A DNA stretch of 64,000 bases, taken from the NCBI RefSeq assembly GCF_000189635.1, contig NW_002476194.1, positions 53,974 through 117,973 of the forward strand, read 5' to 3'. The notes beneath the pieces were generated by a model that made no database searches, was not told where the DNA came from, and worked only from the letters and a program-made list of their open reading frames with translations. Origin of the DNA: Tetrahymena thermophila SB210. Its lineage: Eukaryota; Ciliophora; Oligohymenophorea; Hymenostomatida; Tetrahymenidae. The translations under genes and the position numbers were made by a program. Shown here piece by piece: positions 52,901 through 64,000 of the stretch; position 1 is the first letter of the stretch, and each line of letters starts with the position of its first letter.

Positions 52901-54766
52901 TTTATTTAAAATTAAAAAGATAAACCTCAAACTAAATATAATTAACTTAATTCTATTACGAATTTTTTATAACCAGAATCTAAAGTGCAGAATAACAATC
53001 ACAATTTAGTTCCTCATCCTGTAAGATTCAGTACTTGCATACCACAAATTTCTAACTTTACTTCCAATGCTGGATTGGTAAGACATAAAAGTATTGCTAT
53101 TGAAAATTCTTTTGAGAGCATTAACTAAAATAATTTAAGAAAGAGTACCATTAAAAATATGCCAGCAGTTTTAAGCGATAAACAAAAAAAGTAAAATCTA
53201 GATAGAAAAAGAAATCTTTAGCTCTATATTGGACATTAAAACTGGAATTTAGTCTTAGAAATGATGCTTGTTATAAGAAGTGCTATTAAATCATTAAAAT
53301 AAATTAATCATCCTGCCTTCTAGAACCACGGATAGCAAGGCACTAACAACTCCAGTATGTTCACAGAAGGTAATTAAAATGTTAGCTAATTAAATGGAAA
53401 TACTGCTCTTTAAAATTAGAGCAGCTATTATTAAAATAATTAGATTAACTTGTTTCATTAGAATTCGCAGTATATTCCTCTAAATTAATAAAAAAGCAAT
53501 AATATTAATAACAATAATCTTTAAGTTCTTCCTCTCCAGTCTACATTCTCCTACCTTGAAAATTAAAGCTCTGTGTTCCCAGACAAAAAAACATTTTCGA
53601 ATTTCCCCAACTTATCAGCAATTTATGGGAATTCTATGGCTGCAGTAAATTTAAATTTAGAACTAAAGCCCAAAGATTTTATGACAAACAATTAGTAATT
53701 GCTTTTTAATACTATCTCAAATAATAATTATTAATTTGCTAATTTGGAATATATTGATTATTGTCCTCTTGTTTTTGAGAGTATTAGAAGGTCCTCGAAT
53801 ATCTCCCATGAAAAATTTCTTCGCTCTTTAGGACCTGAAAACCTAATTGGCAATTTGATTATGGGGAGAATGTCATAAATTTCAGAGCTCTGCAGGTCTT
53901 CGAATAAGCCTTATAAAAAATTTTAGTATTACAGTGAATGTGGTTCTTTTATAGTAAAAATTATTCAAGAATAAAGTGCTAAAAACTTTTTAAAAGTACT
54001 ACCACAGTACCACCAGTATATCACATCTTAACCAAATTCTCTCTTGATGCGTATTTATGGATTATACAAGCTGTAAACAAGAAAAGATAATACAAGCAAC
54101 AAAAGGAATTCTAGTAGCTTTGCTGATTAACAAAATGTAAAAAATTAGAAGTAAGAACAGTTGGAAGATGTATATTTTATAGTTTGTTAAAATATTTTTA
54201 ATACCAATCTATCAATAAATCATAGATTTGAAATAAAAGGTAGTACAAAAGGTCGTAAAGCTGAAAAAAAAAATACTCCAAGACCTGATTAAACTCTACC
54301 AAGAAAAGATAAAGATTGGATTAATTCAAATATTAAAATCAGAGTAGATTTGAAGCTAAAATAATAAATCCTAGACCAATTGTAAAGCGATAGCTAATTC
54401 CTTTCAGATAATAAAATATTCAATTATTGTGCTTTAATTGGTGTTCATAGCTTTGAAAAATATGAAGATGCCAATCAATATGATTTGTATAACTCAAATT
54501 ATTCATCATAAATGTAAACTAACTAAAACTAAAACGAGTAAAATAATTAAACAGCTTCGGAGTCAACCCTTAGTAAAATATAATCAATAGATAGAAAATA
54601 AGTTTTCTTTTTGGGGATAATAAACATTTTTACAGAATATACTGCTTCAAAAAAAATAATTGCAGCAATTAAAAATTCAATTTTAGGTGGATAATAATCT
54701 ACAGTCGATCCACAAACATATTCAAACCGCTTTCTTAGCTTTTTCTAATAAAACGTTTTAGATTGA
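49937..54766 (+). CDS. EF-hand phosphatidylinositol-phosphate kinase-like protein, intronless
   Basis: One uninterrupted 4830-bp frame, 1609 residues, TGA at 54764. The first ATG after the in-frame TGA at 49883 is 49937. The N-terminus carries three EF-hand-like loops at residues 95-106 (DSDKNEWISFMD), 131-142 (DRENKGRILYED) and 177-188 (DPKNTGEVRLSD); only part of the calcium ligands are canonical. Residues about 225-1300 are low-complexity, rich in Gln, Asn and Ser, with a coiled segment near 915-960. The C-terminal 280 residues are a PIPK catalytic domain: FIVKII (Lys1341, ATP site), YHQYITSQPNSLLMRIYGLY, HRFEIKGSTKGR (1430-1440), LIGVHSFE, FLGIINIFTEY and VDPQTYSNRF near the end. Catalytic Asp of MDYSLL-like and IID motifs are both Asn (1496, 1563). 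Related kinases fused to EF-hands are known in apicomplexans, where calcium/ARF control has been proposed. Substrate class is PI4P by homology, but activity is doubtful. Confidence 0.88.
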
Positions 54767-55803
54767 TTGATACCTAAGTTTATTTAAATAGAAAAATCAA
54801 ACATTTACAGTAAAATAAATAAATAAACATAACAAACAAACAAACAAATAAATCTTAATTTAAAAATTTTAAACTTTTTAATAATTAATAAGTTATTAAT
54901 CTACTTATACTATTTATAAATATACTATATAATTTATATTAAAATCAGCATATTCTTGGTAGAATTAGTCACTATTATTTTAAATCCATCACTAAAAATT
55001 TAAAATTCTTTAATTAATTGCATAAAATAAGCAGAAATAATGATATACTCAAAACATATTAATTTAAAACTTTATTTAATAATTAATTAATTTTTACTAT
55101 TTAATGTATAAAATGTAACTTAATTAAATAGCTTTGTTTTTAGAATTTAATTTAACTTATATTAAACAATTATTTTACCTTATATCTTATATTTATTTTA
55201 TTGAATGTATTTATGTAAGTTGAATTTCTTTAAAACAAATAAATTATCAAAACTCTTTTTAATTATTTATTAGAAGATTTATTTTTTCATTTATTTAATT
55301 TATTTATTTTAGTATTTGAACTTAAATTGAATTTTAAATAATTATCGGAATTCATTATGAATAAATATTCTTCATTAATTAATTTTATTTATATTTAAAT
55401 AAATTTTGGAAATTTATTATTAATAAGAGATATATTAATTATATAAAATAATTCAATATAAAAAAATAAAAATTCTTGAAAAATAAAACTAATTTATGCT
55501 TGAAGTTATAAATAAAATTATATTTTATTTCTTAAATGTAAAAATTTTGCTTTTCATCTAATTCTAGCCATTTTGAAATATTTTAGAATACTGCAAATAG
55601 ACTTTCACAGATTTACTATTTTACTATAGAGAGAATTGTTTAAGATATAAATATTTCAGACAAAATAAATTAAAATGTTATATAAATTTAAATATTTATG
55701 CAGAGTTGGTAAAACCATTTTTATAATTAATACACTAATAATAAAATAATATAAATAATTGGTTTATATAAATAAATTAATAAAATAGGAATTTAATTTA
55801 AAT
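54767..55803. other. Convergent intergenic spacer
   Basis: About 1 kb of AT-rich DNA between the stops of the PIP kinase (plus) and the C12orf4-like gene (minus). No gene is recognisable. Just after the kinase stop lie short aaac/aaat repeats (about 54815-54850). Confidence 0.6.
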
Positions 55804-57570
55804 TCACTCTAAAACTTAAAGAAGAACATCTTTGATTTTTTCATACATTTCCTTCATTCTGTTGTTTTCTAATGGGAGGATTATTTCAATTTTTTAGAGA
55901 AATTGTTAGGTGTAGGTGTAATCATAGGAAAGTATTTATAATTCACGTTTAAGACTTGTGCAAAATTCTTTTATAAATTCAGTATTTGTTTTTAAATCTT
56001 TTTATTACATGATAATAAGCTGAATGGGTATGATAATTTTTTTAATCTGAAATTCATTCGATATTTTAATTATGTATTTTAAAAAAGAAAAGTCTAATTT
56101 TTTATTATCTTCTTTTCTTGTTATTGTAAACATATAATGCACATTTCCACTACATGAATGGCGAGTAACTACTACATCTCCTTCTACTTAAATATTTTTT
56201 TCTGTTTTTTAATAAAAATTAATTTTCGTTTTGATTTTTATTTTTTCAACTAGTTAATTAATAAAAATATTTTATTACTTTAAATTGCATCCTAATATTA
56301 TTAGTAGAAAGAAGGAAAGTGTATGTCTGTTCTAAACTTAAAGTACCTTTTAAGGTGATGATTGAATTTTGAAACGCTAGTCATTATATTTAGAATTGCA
56401 TTTTTTTAATTCTAACCGTAAATAAAATTTTTATAAGTGTTATTATCAAAATTAACCTTTTTTAAATAGTTCAAATTTGAAAGAACACTTTAAATTGGTT
56501 TACTACTTATTTGAATTTGGAATATCCTCTTTTTTTACATGCCCAAGCAGAGTTAAATTTTATGTTTGTTTCCTTCATTTTTTTTATTGTTTCCTTAAAT
56601 TAAATTTTGAATACCGGATGTTATTTATGAATAAGCAGATTAACTTGACCCATTATTTATACTTCCCCCTACATTTGTTGATGTATCTAAATTCTATATT
56701 TCTGTAAGAAACTCTTCATATATATTACTTTGTTATGCATTTTCTGATAGATCTTAAAGTTTTAAACTCAAGAATTCTTGTCTTTATTCATATAATTAAT
56801 TAACAAGTTATTCATATTCGCTTAAAAACACTAATCCTTAATCATCAAATCTATTTTTAAATTCATTTTCCATTTATTCTTACTTTTATAAGTGAGAGTT
56901 AACTAATAATGCTATTTATTATTCTCCTGCACCATCTTAGCAAGCCTTATGAATTACTTATGAGTGCTTATCATTTTCCTACGCTTCTTTTTCCTATTAT
57001 TCATTTTGTAATAATTTATCACTTCAAAAGATGTAATTTAATTACATAATATGTTTAAGCAAACATTTAATCTGATTGAGCAAGTTTAAGATGAAAGTTT
57101 TTAAGAGCTACAAATGCTTTTGGATATGTGCTTAATTCAATAAATTTAGCTTTCATATCATCTTGCTAGCTATTTATATTTTCATCCATTTTCTTCCACA
57201 AATCTAATATTGGCTTTATATTTTTTTCTTTGCTTCTAAAAAATTCAAGCAATGAAGGGTTGGTAGCTCCAAGCTTTTTATTCTATTTAGCAAATTATAG
57301 CTTCTATTAGGAATCGCTAATATTATTGCTCACAAATTCATTTTCTTTTTAAAATGAATCAGATTACTTCGTATTTTCTTTATTGCTTTGTTCATCTTTA
57401 TATGCTTTATTATAATAATAAAGATTGTAATAAAAAATGGATATAATAATTAAATTTTGGATACTCTTCAGCGAGTTAGAGGAAATTTAATTTGACTTTT
57501 AATCAGGCTTTGTACATAAATCATCTAATAAATCTATTTATCCTTTTGAGTTATTCTAGCTATTATACAT
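55804..57570 (-). CDS. C12orf4 homolog (FERRY complex subunit Fy-4 family, DUF2362)
   Basis: Exons 57065-57570, 56279-57021 and 55804-56249 add to 1695 bp, 564 residues, TGA at 55806-55804; the human protein is about 552 residues. Introns are 43 bp (57022-57064) and only 29 bp (56250-56278), and both phases close. The C-terminal domain is the clearest match: GDVVVTRHSCSGNVHYMF, then LKYIIKISNEFQIKKIIIPI, a Cys-containing helix (FCTSLKREL) and QKIEIILPL. These correspond to the family's GD/EFYITRHSNLSEVHV..F, LKVC..HDITTISIP and VQFLVP. The DIHFPSFYQQYQDA segment matches the family's DFHFPRIEEQ. The N-terminal half is helical (LLEFFRSKEKNI, FDDQGLVFLSEYEQ). In animals the protein belongs to the five-subunit FERRY Rab5 effector on early endosomes that binds mRNA. 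The same role here is inference. Confidence 0.8.
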
Positions 57571-58757
57571 TTTTTTTTTCTATGCTTTATAATTAAATGA
57601 TTAAAATCTTGCTAAATTATGATATTTATTTTTGATGAAGAGATATTTTTTAACAAAACAAAACTAAAAACAAATGGGCAGTTGAAACCTCAATACAGGA
57701 TAATTAAAAAACGTCTAAATTAATTTTTTAAAAATTCAATATAAAATATTTCTTTTAATACATTATGTGAAAAAATTCGTATAATAGAAATATAAATAAA
57801 AATCAAATGTTTTATTTTGAAATCTAAATATTTATTTATAATTATTAATTTTGGATTTAATAAAATCTGACTTAAATAATATCATTTATATTATTAGAAA
57901 TTATAATTTAATAACTTATTTGTTTTTGTTTACTTATTTAATTTTTTGAAAAACTTGTTTTGTAAAGAAATCAAATTATATAAATTTTGAATGCAACTTT
58001 TAAATTTTATCCAGAATTAATGAAAAACTATGTTGATTGTATTATTATAAATTATTAAAGAATATTTTTGATTTTTTCAAAGAGAACTGGGAATAAGCTG
58101 ATTTTTTTTTTGATATATTTATATAAATCTTTATATTTTATGAGATCTTCAAAAAATTAAGTATTTTGTTTATAAATTTGCATTTATTTTTTTTATTTGT
58201 TAAACAGTCGATTTAAACTTTTAATAATCAAACGATAAAATTTTATTCAAATCTGATATAAATTGATTTAAATTGATTATTAAAAAATTAGAGAAACATA
58301 AAATCCGGTATTTAAATTAACTCATTATTTTTTTTTCAATTATATCTAGAAAAAATTAGATAATTGGCTAATGTCCTTTCTTACATCTTTTTATTTACTT
58401 TAACAATTTATATTGATTAAAATTTCTTTGTTTATATAGATAATGAGTTTATATCTCCAATTTTATGTGAATACAAGTTAAGTTTTTTAATAACAAATTA
58501 AAAAAATTAACTATTTTTAAAAATCTGAAAGTTAAAGAAACATCAAGTACACAATTTTACATAAAAAAAAGATATTTTCTCAAGTTAATTTTCAATAAAC
58601 TAAAATTCGGTGATTATAAATTTTGATAAAATAAGATTTAAATTTATATAATAAAAACAAATTTATAAAAGTCTCTATATATATTAATCATAATCAAAAT
58701 AATAAATATTCACTCATTTATTTATTAATTTGTTTATTTCTATATCTATTCATACAT
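57571..58757. other. Intergenic region upstream of the C12orf4-like gene
   Basis: 1.19 kb of AT-rich DNA between the stop of the downstream-placed minus-strand gene (58758) and the start at 57570. It should contain the promoter of the C12orf4-like gene. No gene or clear motif was seen. Confidence 0.6.
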
Positions 58758-61397
58758 TCATTCTTCATTTTCATTACTGTCTTTGTTTTTTAGTGGGTCG
58801 TGCTAACTCAAAAATATAAGTAACTTCCTGTTACAAAAACAAAGTTTTAAAAAATGTATCATAATTTTTTGTTCGTTTTTATATTTAGTTTTTCCAGATT
58901 AAATCCACTCATCGCTATAATTTTGAAGAAAGTCTTAAAAATACAAAGAGTAGTATTTATGAGAAATAATTTTTTTCAAAGAAAAATGAGTATAGGAAGT
59001 GGATATTAAAAATTTTTTTAGTTTTTGACGGAGTTCATTTAATAAGGATTGGGAAGGATTTTAAATTTAAATGTACTTAGACCTATCAAAATTATCTTCT
59101 TTTTTTGCACTTTGTTAATCAAATTGATTGTTTTTTTACTTTTTATTGTTGTTTAAATTAGATTGTTTAAATTAAATTTCTTGATCAAAATTATGAGACT
59201 CATTTTCTTGAGTCAATTTCTAAACATTTTCTGCATTATATTATATTTTATGACAAAATTTTTCATTATGAGCAATTTATGTTTATTAATCACTTTTATT
59301 ATTTGAATTTTCATCAAGAATATAAATATAATTAATTTAAGAATTCATCACTTTTAAAAACTGTTTGATAACATTTTTAGAGAAGTTGAATTTCTTAGAC
59401 TTTTTCATTGATAGTATCACAGATTGATCATTTTCTTCTAGTTATTTAAAGAGCCTTTTCTTATAGTTAGAAACTAAGAAAAACGATTTTCCACCACTCC
59501 TTGAATTTTATTTCATTTGATGGAAGAAAGAATCCTCCCATTCTTCCTAATTTTCGTATTCATCAAAAAATTTATCCTCATTTTCTATTTATTTTAAAAT
59601 ATCACATCTATTTTTTTATTTTTAGTCAGACTTTTCCCCCTTTTTATTCTTTAATGAAGCCTTTTAGCTACGAAAATTCAATAATTGTTATTTTTTCAAA
59701 TCTATAAGGAATTCATCACTAAAAGTAGAAGCAATCTAGCTATGCTCATTGGTAATTGATTCATTTTGATTATCTTAGTTGCAGTCTACTTATACATTTT
59801 CTTGCAATTTTTGTTACTATTTAATTACTGATGTTTTAGGTGAATTCAGGTTTTATTTTAATTCTTATTAAATTTTTATTGTATGCTTTTTTTTCAAGTT
59901 AGAATTCTAACTTAGGAGTGACTCATGATTACTCTCTACCTTTACTGTATAACTTAATTTATTAATTAAATCTTCATCAGACTTTTAATATAATTTTCTC
60001 TTTTTAAGCAAGCCTTTATCTAATTTAAAGAGTGTTTGATTTTGAAGAGTTTATTAAGAACTTTACATTTTCTACTCATCGCAATCATGATCTTTTTAGA
60101 AATTATTTTCAATTTTTAAATAATTATCTTTAAATTGAATAAACTAGTTAATTGTTGATTCTACTTCAATTTCAGTATCATTTTTAGATTTTTTTCTAAA
60201 ACCACAAGTCTATTTTTTAAAGTATTATAATGAATAAAGCTTAGATTGATTTTTAAATTCTCCCTAATCTTCTTATATAGTTGGGTTGTTTGAGTTTTAT
60301 TGTTACTATTTTAGTACTTTTTATTCTGACTATTAATTATTGCTATTATCATTTTATTAGCATTAATTATCGAGCTAGTTAAAAAGCTAAATTTGCTACT
60401 ATTTAAGCTAAGTGTGCACTTTTAATTCTTCGTTTTTTTAATTTTGTTCATAGTTTATATTTATTTTTTTAGCTTTTTTTTCTGAATCATATTCATTTTT
60501 AATAATAGTATTTAAAATATGTACCCAATTATTATTCTCGTTTTTGTCATTCTGCTTTTGCAAACTGTTTTCTTATCTAACCCCATTTTGTTATCCTAAA
60601 GTATCTTTGGAGCTTGAGGAATCTTAACAGTCATTTTGTTTATTTTTATATACTTCTAAAGTTTTTCGCTTAGAATTATAAAAGCTCACTTTCTAATTGT
60701 CTTTAGTTTCTTGAATTTGATTATTAATCACTAGATTACTAGGTTCCTCATCTAAAGCAATATTATGTACCTATTTTTTAGGAATGATTTAATCAGGTTG
60801 TTAACTGTTATTTTATGAAATACTGTTTGAATAGCAATATTCATAAGTATTAATTGGAACTTATCCAGGAAAGCCTTAGTAGTAAGTTGACTATTAAGGC
60901 TAAACCATGTGCGAGTAATTGGGATATAAAGATTTTTGTAAAGGATTTATATGAATCATATGTTAATTGGGAAATAATTAAGATGGATTTATCAGTTGAT
61001 AATGTTGTTTATCAGCGATTATTATTGAAGAAGATTGATCGTTATTGATTTATAAAACATTATTTATATATTAAAATTAAGGATCTTTTTCATTACAATT
61101 AACATGTAAGTAATAGTTTTGTGTTGTAGGTAGTCCATCAGGGGTGTTTAAGTAATTGTAAAAAGAAAAAGGTCTCTCGTTTGCTGTTACTTCTAATGAA
61201 TGAAAGTTTTGGTTTAATTAATTTCTTTAGTTGATATTATGGTGATGAAGATGCGGAAGAGAATATCTAGATTTAAATTCTATTTTATTTTCTGGTAGAT
61301 ATATAGGATTTTAAGTACTTAAAATATTCTGAGCAGGGTGGAGACTTGTCATAACTTTGTTTGGCCTTGTTTTTTATTATGTAGATTGCATATTCAT
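58758..61397 (-). CDS. Asn/Gln/Lys-rich protein of unknown function, intronless
   Basis: A single open frame of 2640 bp (879 residues) from ATG 61397 to TGA 58760-58758, with TAA/TAG as Gln and no in-frame TGA. The frame stays open upstream of the ATG for a short way, but I see no earlier ATG. The N-terminus (MNMQSTQQKTRPNKVMTSLH) and first 250 residues are rich in Asn, His, Pro and Gln. The middle is low-complexity Asn/Lys/Gln. The best-structured part is residues about 615-690: an acidic patch (FFDEYENQEEWEDSFF), then SGGKSFFLVSNYKKRLFKQL and KFNFSKNVIKQFLKVM, which look like an ordered, possibly DNA- or protein-binding fold. The C-terminal 80 residues include YYSLYFQDFLQNYSDEWI. No signal peptide and no membrane segment. 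I do not recognise the family. Confidence 0.75.
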
Positions 61398-62040
61398 TTA
61401 TTAAATTTTTTTAATATTATTGGAATATTTTGACTAGCAACTCTTTATTTGATGTGAAAATGAATTTTAATTATTTATTTGTTTAGATGCTTTAAGGCAA
61501 AATAAATAATCGCAATTTTTTTGAAAGTGAGAATTCTTATTTAAATTTGTTTATAATTAAAAATAAAATTCATTCGGGATATTTAAACAACAAAACAAAC
61601 AAATAAAAAAAGTTGTTTTATAATTGTAAATTTAACTTAAAAAGTAGATCTAACATTATCTTAGTTAAGGTAAAAAAAGAATAAAATGAATTTATTACAA
61701 ATTTAAAAGCTCCAATTAGAGTGTAAGCATATAAAAAATGAGTTTTAATGTAAAGTTCAAATCATGTTTAATAATCATTTAAAAAATGCCAAATAAAACC
61801 AATATTTTTGGGTTATTTAGTAATTTTGGCCAAATAAAACATTTAAATAACTTAATATTTACCTTAAAAGTATATTAACATTTATTTTAAATTTAGTAGA
61901 ATGAATTTTATCATAGATTTTGTATTTAAATTCTTAAATTTTACTTTGAAAATATATTTAATGCTTGATCTTTTTTACAAGAACCTATATTTTTTTATAT
62001 TAATTTTAATTTTGCTAAAATGAATTTTTATCTTTCAGAA
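61398..62040. other. Intergenic region
   Basis: AT-rich DNA upstream of the Asn/Gln-rich gene; presumably its promoter. Nothing distinct was seen. Confidence 0.5.
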
Positions 62041-62493
62041 ATGGGTTAAGAAACTTATAATGTACTACGCAAATCTGCAGTTGCTTTTTGGAGATAAAGA
62101 AAAGAATATTTAAACATCAAATAAAGGATTATAAATACTCTTAACATTAAATAGGTAAATAAGAAATCACTAAAAATTATTTAAATGGACTTTAGATGCA
62201 ATTTAAATTACTTAGATTATTTAAAAACAAACTTAAATTTACCTCAATTTTCATTTTATAAGTGCAACCAAAATTATCAAATTTTATTTCTATTTGATTA
62301 AAAAAAAATTATAAATTTAGCTTACATCATGAATTAGTATTATACTTAAATTTTACAATTTTAGCTTAAAAATAAAAAATAAATATTTTTAATTTTTGTA
62401 CATTTTTTGCTAAATTAGTTGAAATACTAATTCTTAAAAAAAACTTACAGATACTTTTACAAAAATTAAAGAATAAGTACAATTTTTTTGTGA
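62041..62493 (+). CDS. Doubtful 150-codon ORF
   Basis: Open frame from ATG 62041 to TGA 62491 under the ciliate code. The first 37 residues (MGQETYNVLRKSAVAFWRQR...) have a mixed, protein-like composition; the rest is Asn/Leu/Lys/Phe-rich and reads like AT-rich noncoding DNA. A GTAAAT at 62155 could be a splice donor, so this may be a first exon rather than a whole gene. No homology recognised. Confidence 0.25.
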
Positions 62494-64000
62494 GCTTGAT
62501 TAATTTATTATTAATTAAAAGTAAATCTGCATCAATCAAAATTGGGAGCTGTTGAAAAAAAAAATTAATTATTGTTTAATGTATTTTTTTAATTATTAAT
62601 GGATTCTTCTTATTATCTATTTTTTAAAAAGTTTATTATAACAAAAAGTGTTTCTAAAAATAGTAAAAGCTATTTTTGTAAACTGAAGATAATTATTAAA
62701 TGAAAAAATTTAATCTAATTAAATTCTCAGCTCTAATATTTCTAAAATTAATATATGATAAAATATTTTGATTTAAAAAAAATAATTTTTTCGTTAATTA
62801 ATTGTGCAAAATCAATAAATTTAAATTATTTTTTAATTATTAAAACCATACTTTTTTCACCTTTTCACAGATTAGAAGCAAGCTTTAATTTTTGTTATCA
62901 AAAAAGTAAAATATTTAAAGAAATTTTATAATATTAAAAAAAATTTTATTCTTCTAATTTTTCTGTTTAAACACATTTTCTTTAAACAAAACTTAATTAT
63001 TTATATTAATTAATAGTGAAAAATTATTTATTTTATTCTTCATTAATTAATAATATAATTCACTTATTTAAATTTAATAATAACATTTATTAATTAATAA
63101 AAAATGTATGTTTCATTTATTTTTTTTACTTTTTCTTAATTTTATTTTAAAATTTAATTCAGAATGTTATATTATTTTTAGAGTTATATATGATATTTTT
63201 GGAATTTATTTCATATTTTTAGAAGAAATAAACTATAAAATAAAATAAATTTAATAAAATATTAATTTGAAAAATAAAAATTGTGAATAAAATTCTAAGA
63301 TATTTAATATTTTAATTAAAAAAATTTTTTTTTTCATAAATTTTATTTTGATTTTTTTTAATTTCATTTGATGTTATAAATAAATAATATTAATTCAATT
63401 CAATCTTGTTAATAAATAAATAAAAGAAACAACTATTCATAATTTTAATAAAATGTGTACATTAATTGAGATAATATTTAAAAATTGCTATTAAATTTAG
63501 AGATATTTGATAATTTAAAATATTAAATTTTTTGTTTATTCATAAATTTTATTTTGAAATTTACAACAAAGTGTAAAATATATTTAAATATTAATCTAAT
63601 TTATTTAAAGTTTATTTATTTTAAAGTTATAACTAAATATTACTCATTCAATTTAATTTTAAGAAAAAATAAATAAACTTTAAATAAATTATATAAATAT
63701 TTAATTTTAATAAAATATTTATTTTAATTCAAATAAAATTTAAAAATTGTGAATAAAATTCACTGATATTTGATAATTTAAAATATTTAAATTAATTATT
63801 AATTCATAAATTTTATTTTTAAATTTACAACAAAGTATAAAATACTATTTTAATATAATTTATTTCATTTAAAGTTATAATTTATTAAAATTCATTCAAC
63901 ATAATCTTATTAAGAGATGAATTAGATAAAATATTCATTTAATTGAAATAAAATTTAAATATTTTGAATATTGTAAAAGATATTTTTGATTATTTTAATA
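62494..64000. other. Featureless AT-rich DNA
   Basis: Nearly pure A/T with long homopolymers and only short open frames. Related words (attcataaattttattttga, aaattgtgaataaaattc) recur at about 63280-63350, 63540-63560 and 63740-63820, suggesting old degenerate local duplication. No gene seen. Confidence 0.5.

Overview
The window is nuclear protein-coding DNA of a ciliate, most likely an oligohymenophorean of the Tetrahymena/Ichthyophthirius type. It is very AT-rich. TAA and TAG are read as glutamine inside conserved genes (RNA polymerase I subunit, PIP kinase, TraB), every gene whose 3' end I could place stops at TGA, and genes are cut by small AT-rich GT..AG introns. Long standard-code ORFs are therefore rare here, and the gene models below were built by hand by reading TAA/TAG as Gln and matching splice phases.

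Left part (1-36.3 kb): two tandem, minus-strand giant genes for secreted/membrane proteins. Copy A (1-9775) is cut by the left window edge. Copy B (13058-32018) is complete. They share an N-terminal signal peptide, a long array of Cys-containing modules of about 60 residues (one module per exon, phase 0 on both sides), and a furin-receptor-like Cys-rich region. Copy B then runs on into a parallel beta-helix-like region, a Cys pocket and a multi-helix membrane domain. The duplicated DNA includes the upstream intergenic region, and one stretch of 919 bp is identical between copies. Each giant gene has a divergent, plus-strand leucine-rich-repeat (LRR) gene upstream (about 10.7-12.86 kb and 34.0-36.3 kb), built largely of about 90-bp exons that each encode one LRR.

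Right part (36.8-64 kb): compactly arranged single-copy genes. They are a coiled-coil/PH/LRR protein of CARMIL-like layout (minus), a TraB-family protein (plus), the second-largest subunit of RNA polymerase I (minus, 8 exons), an intronless EF-hand plus phosphatidylinositol-phosphate kinase (plus) with Asn at two catalytic Asp positions, a homolog of the FERRY-complex subunit C12orf4 (minus), and an intronless Asn/Gln-rich protein of unknown function (minus). The last 2.6 kb is almost featureless AT-rich DNA with one doubtful ORF.

Splice phases close exactly for the RNA polymerase, TraB, C12orf4-like and PH/LRR genes (each sums to a whole number of codons ending in TGA), so those models are firm. 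The giant genes are given as spans with anchor exons; many of their internal exon borders were not resolved one by one.
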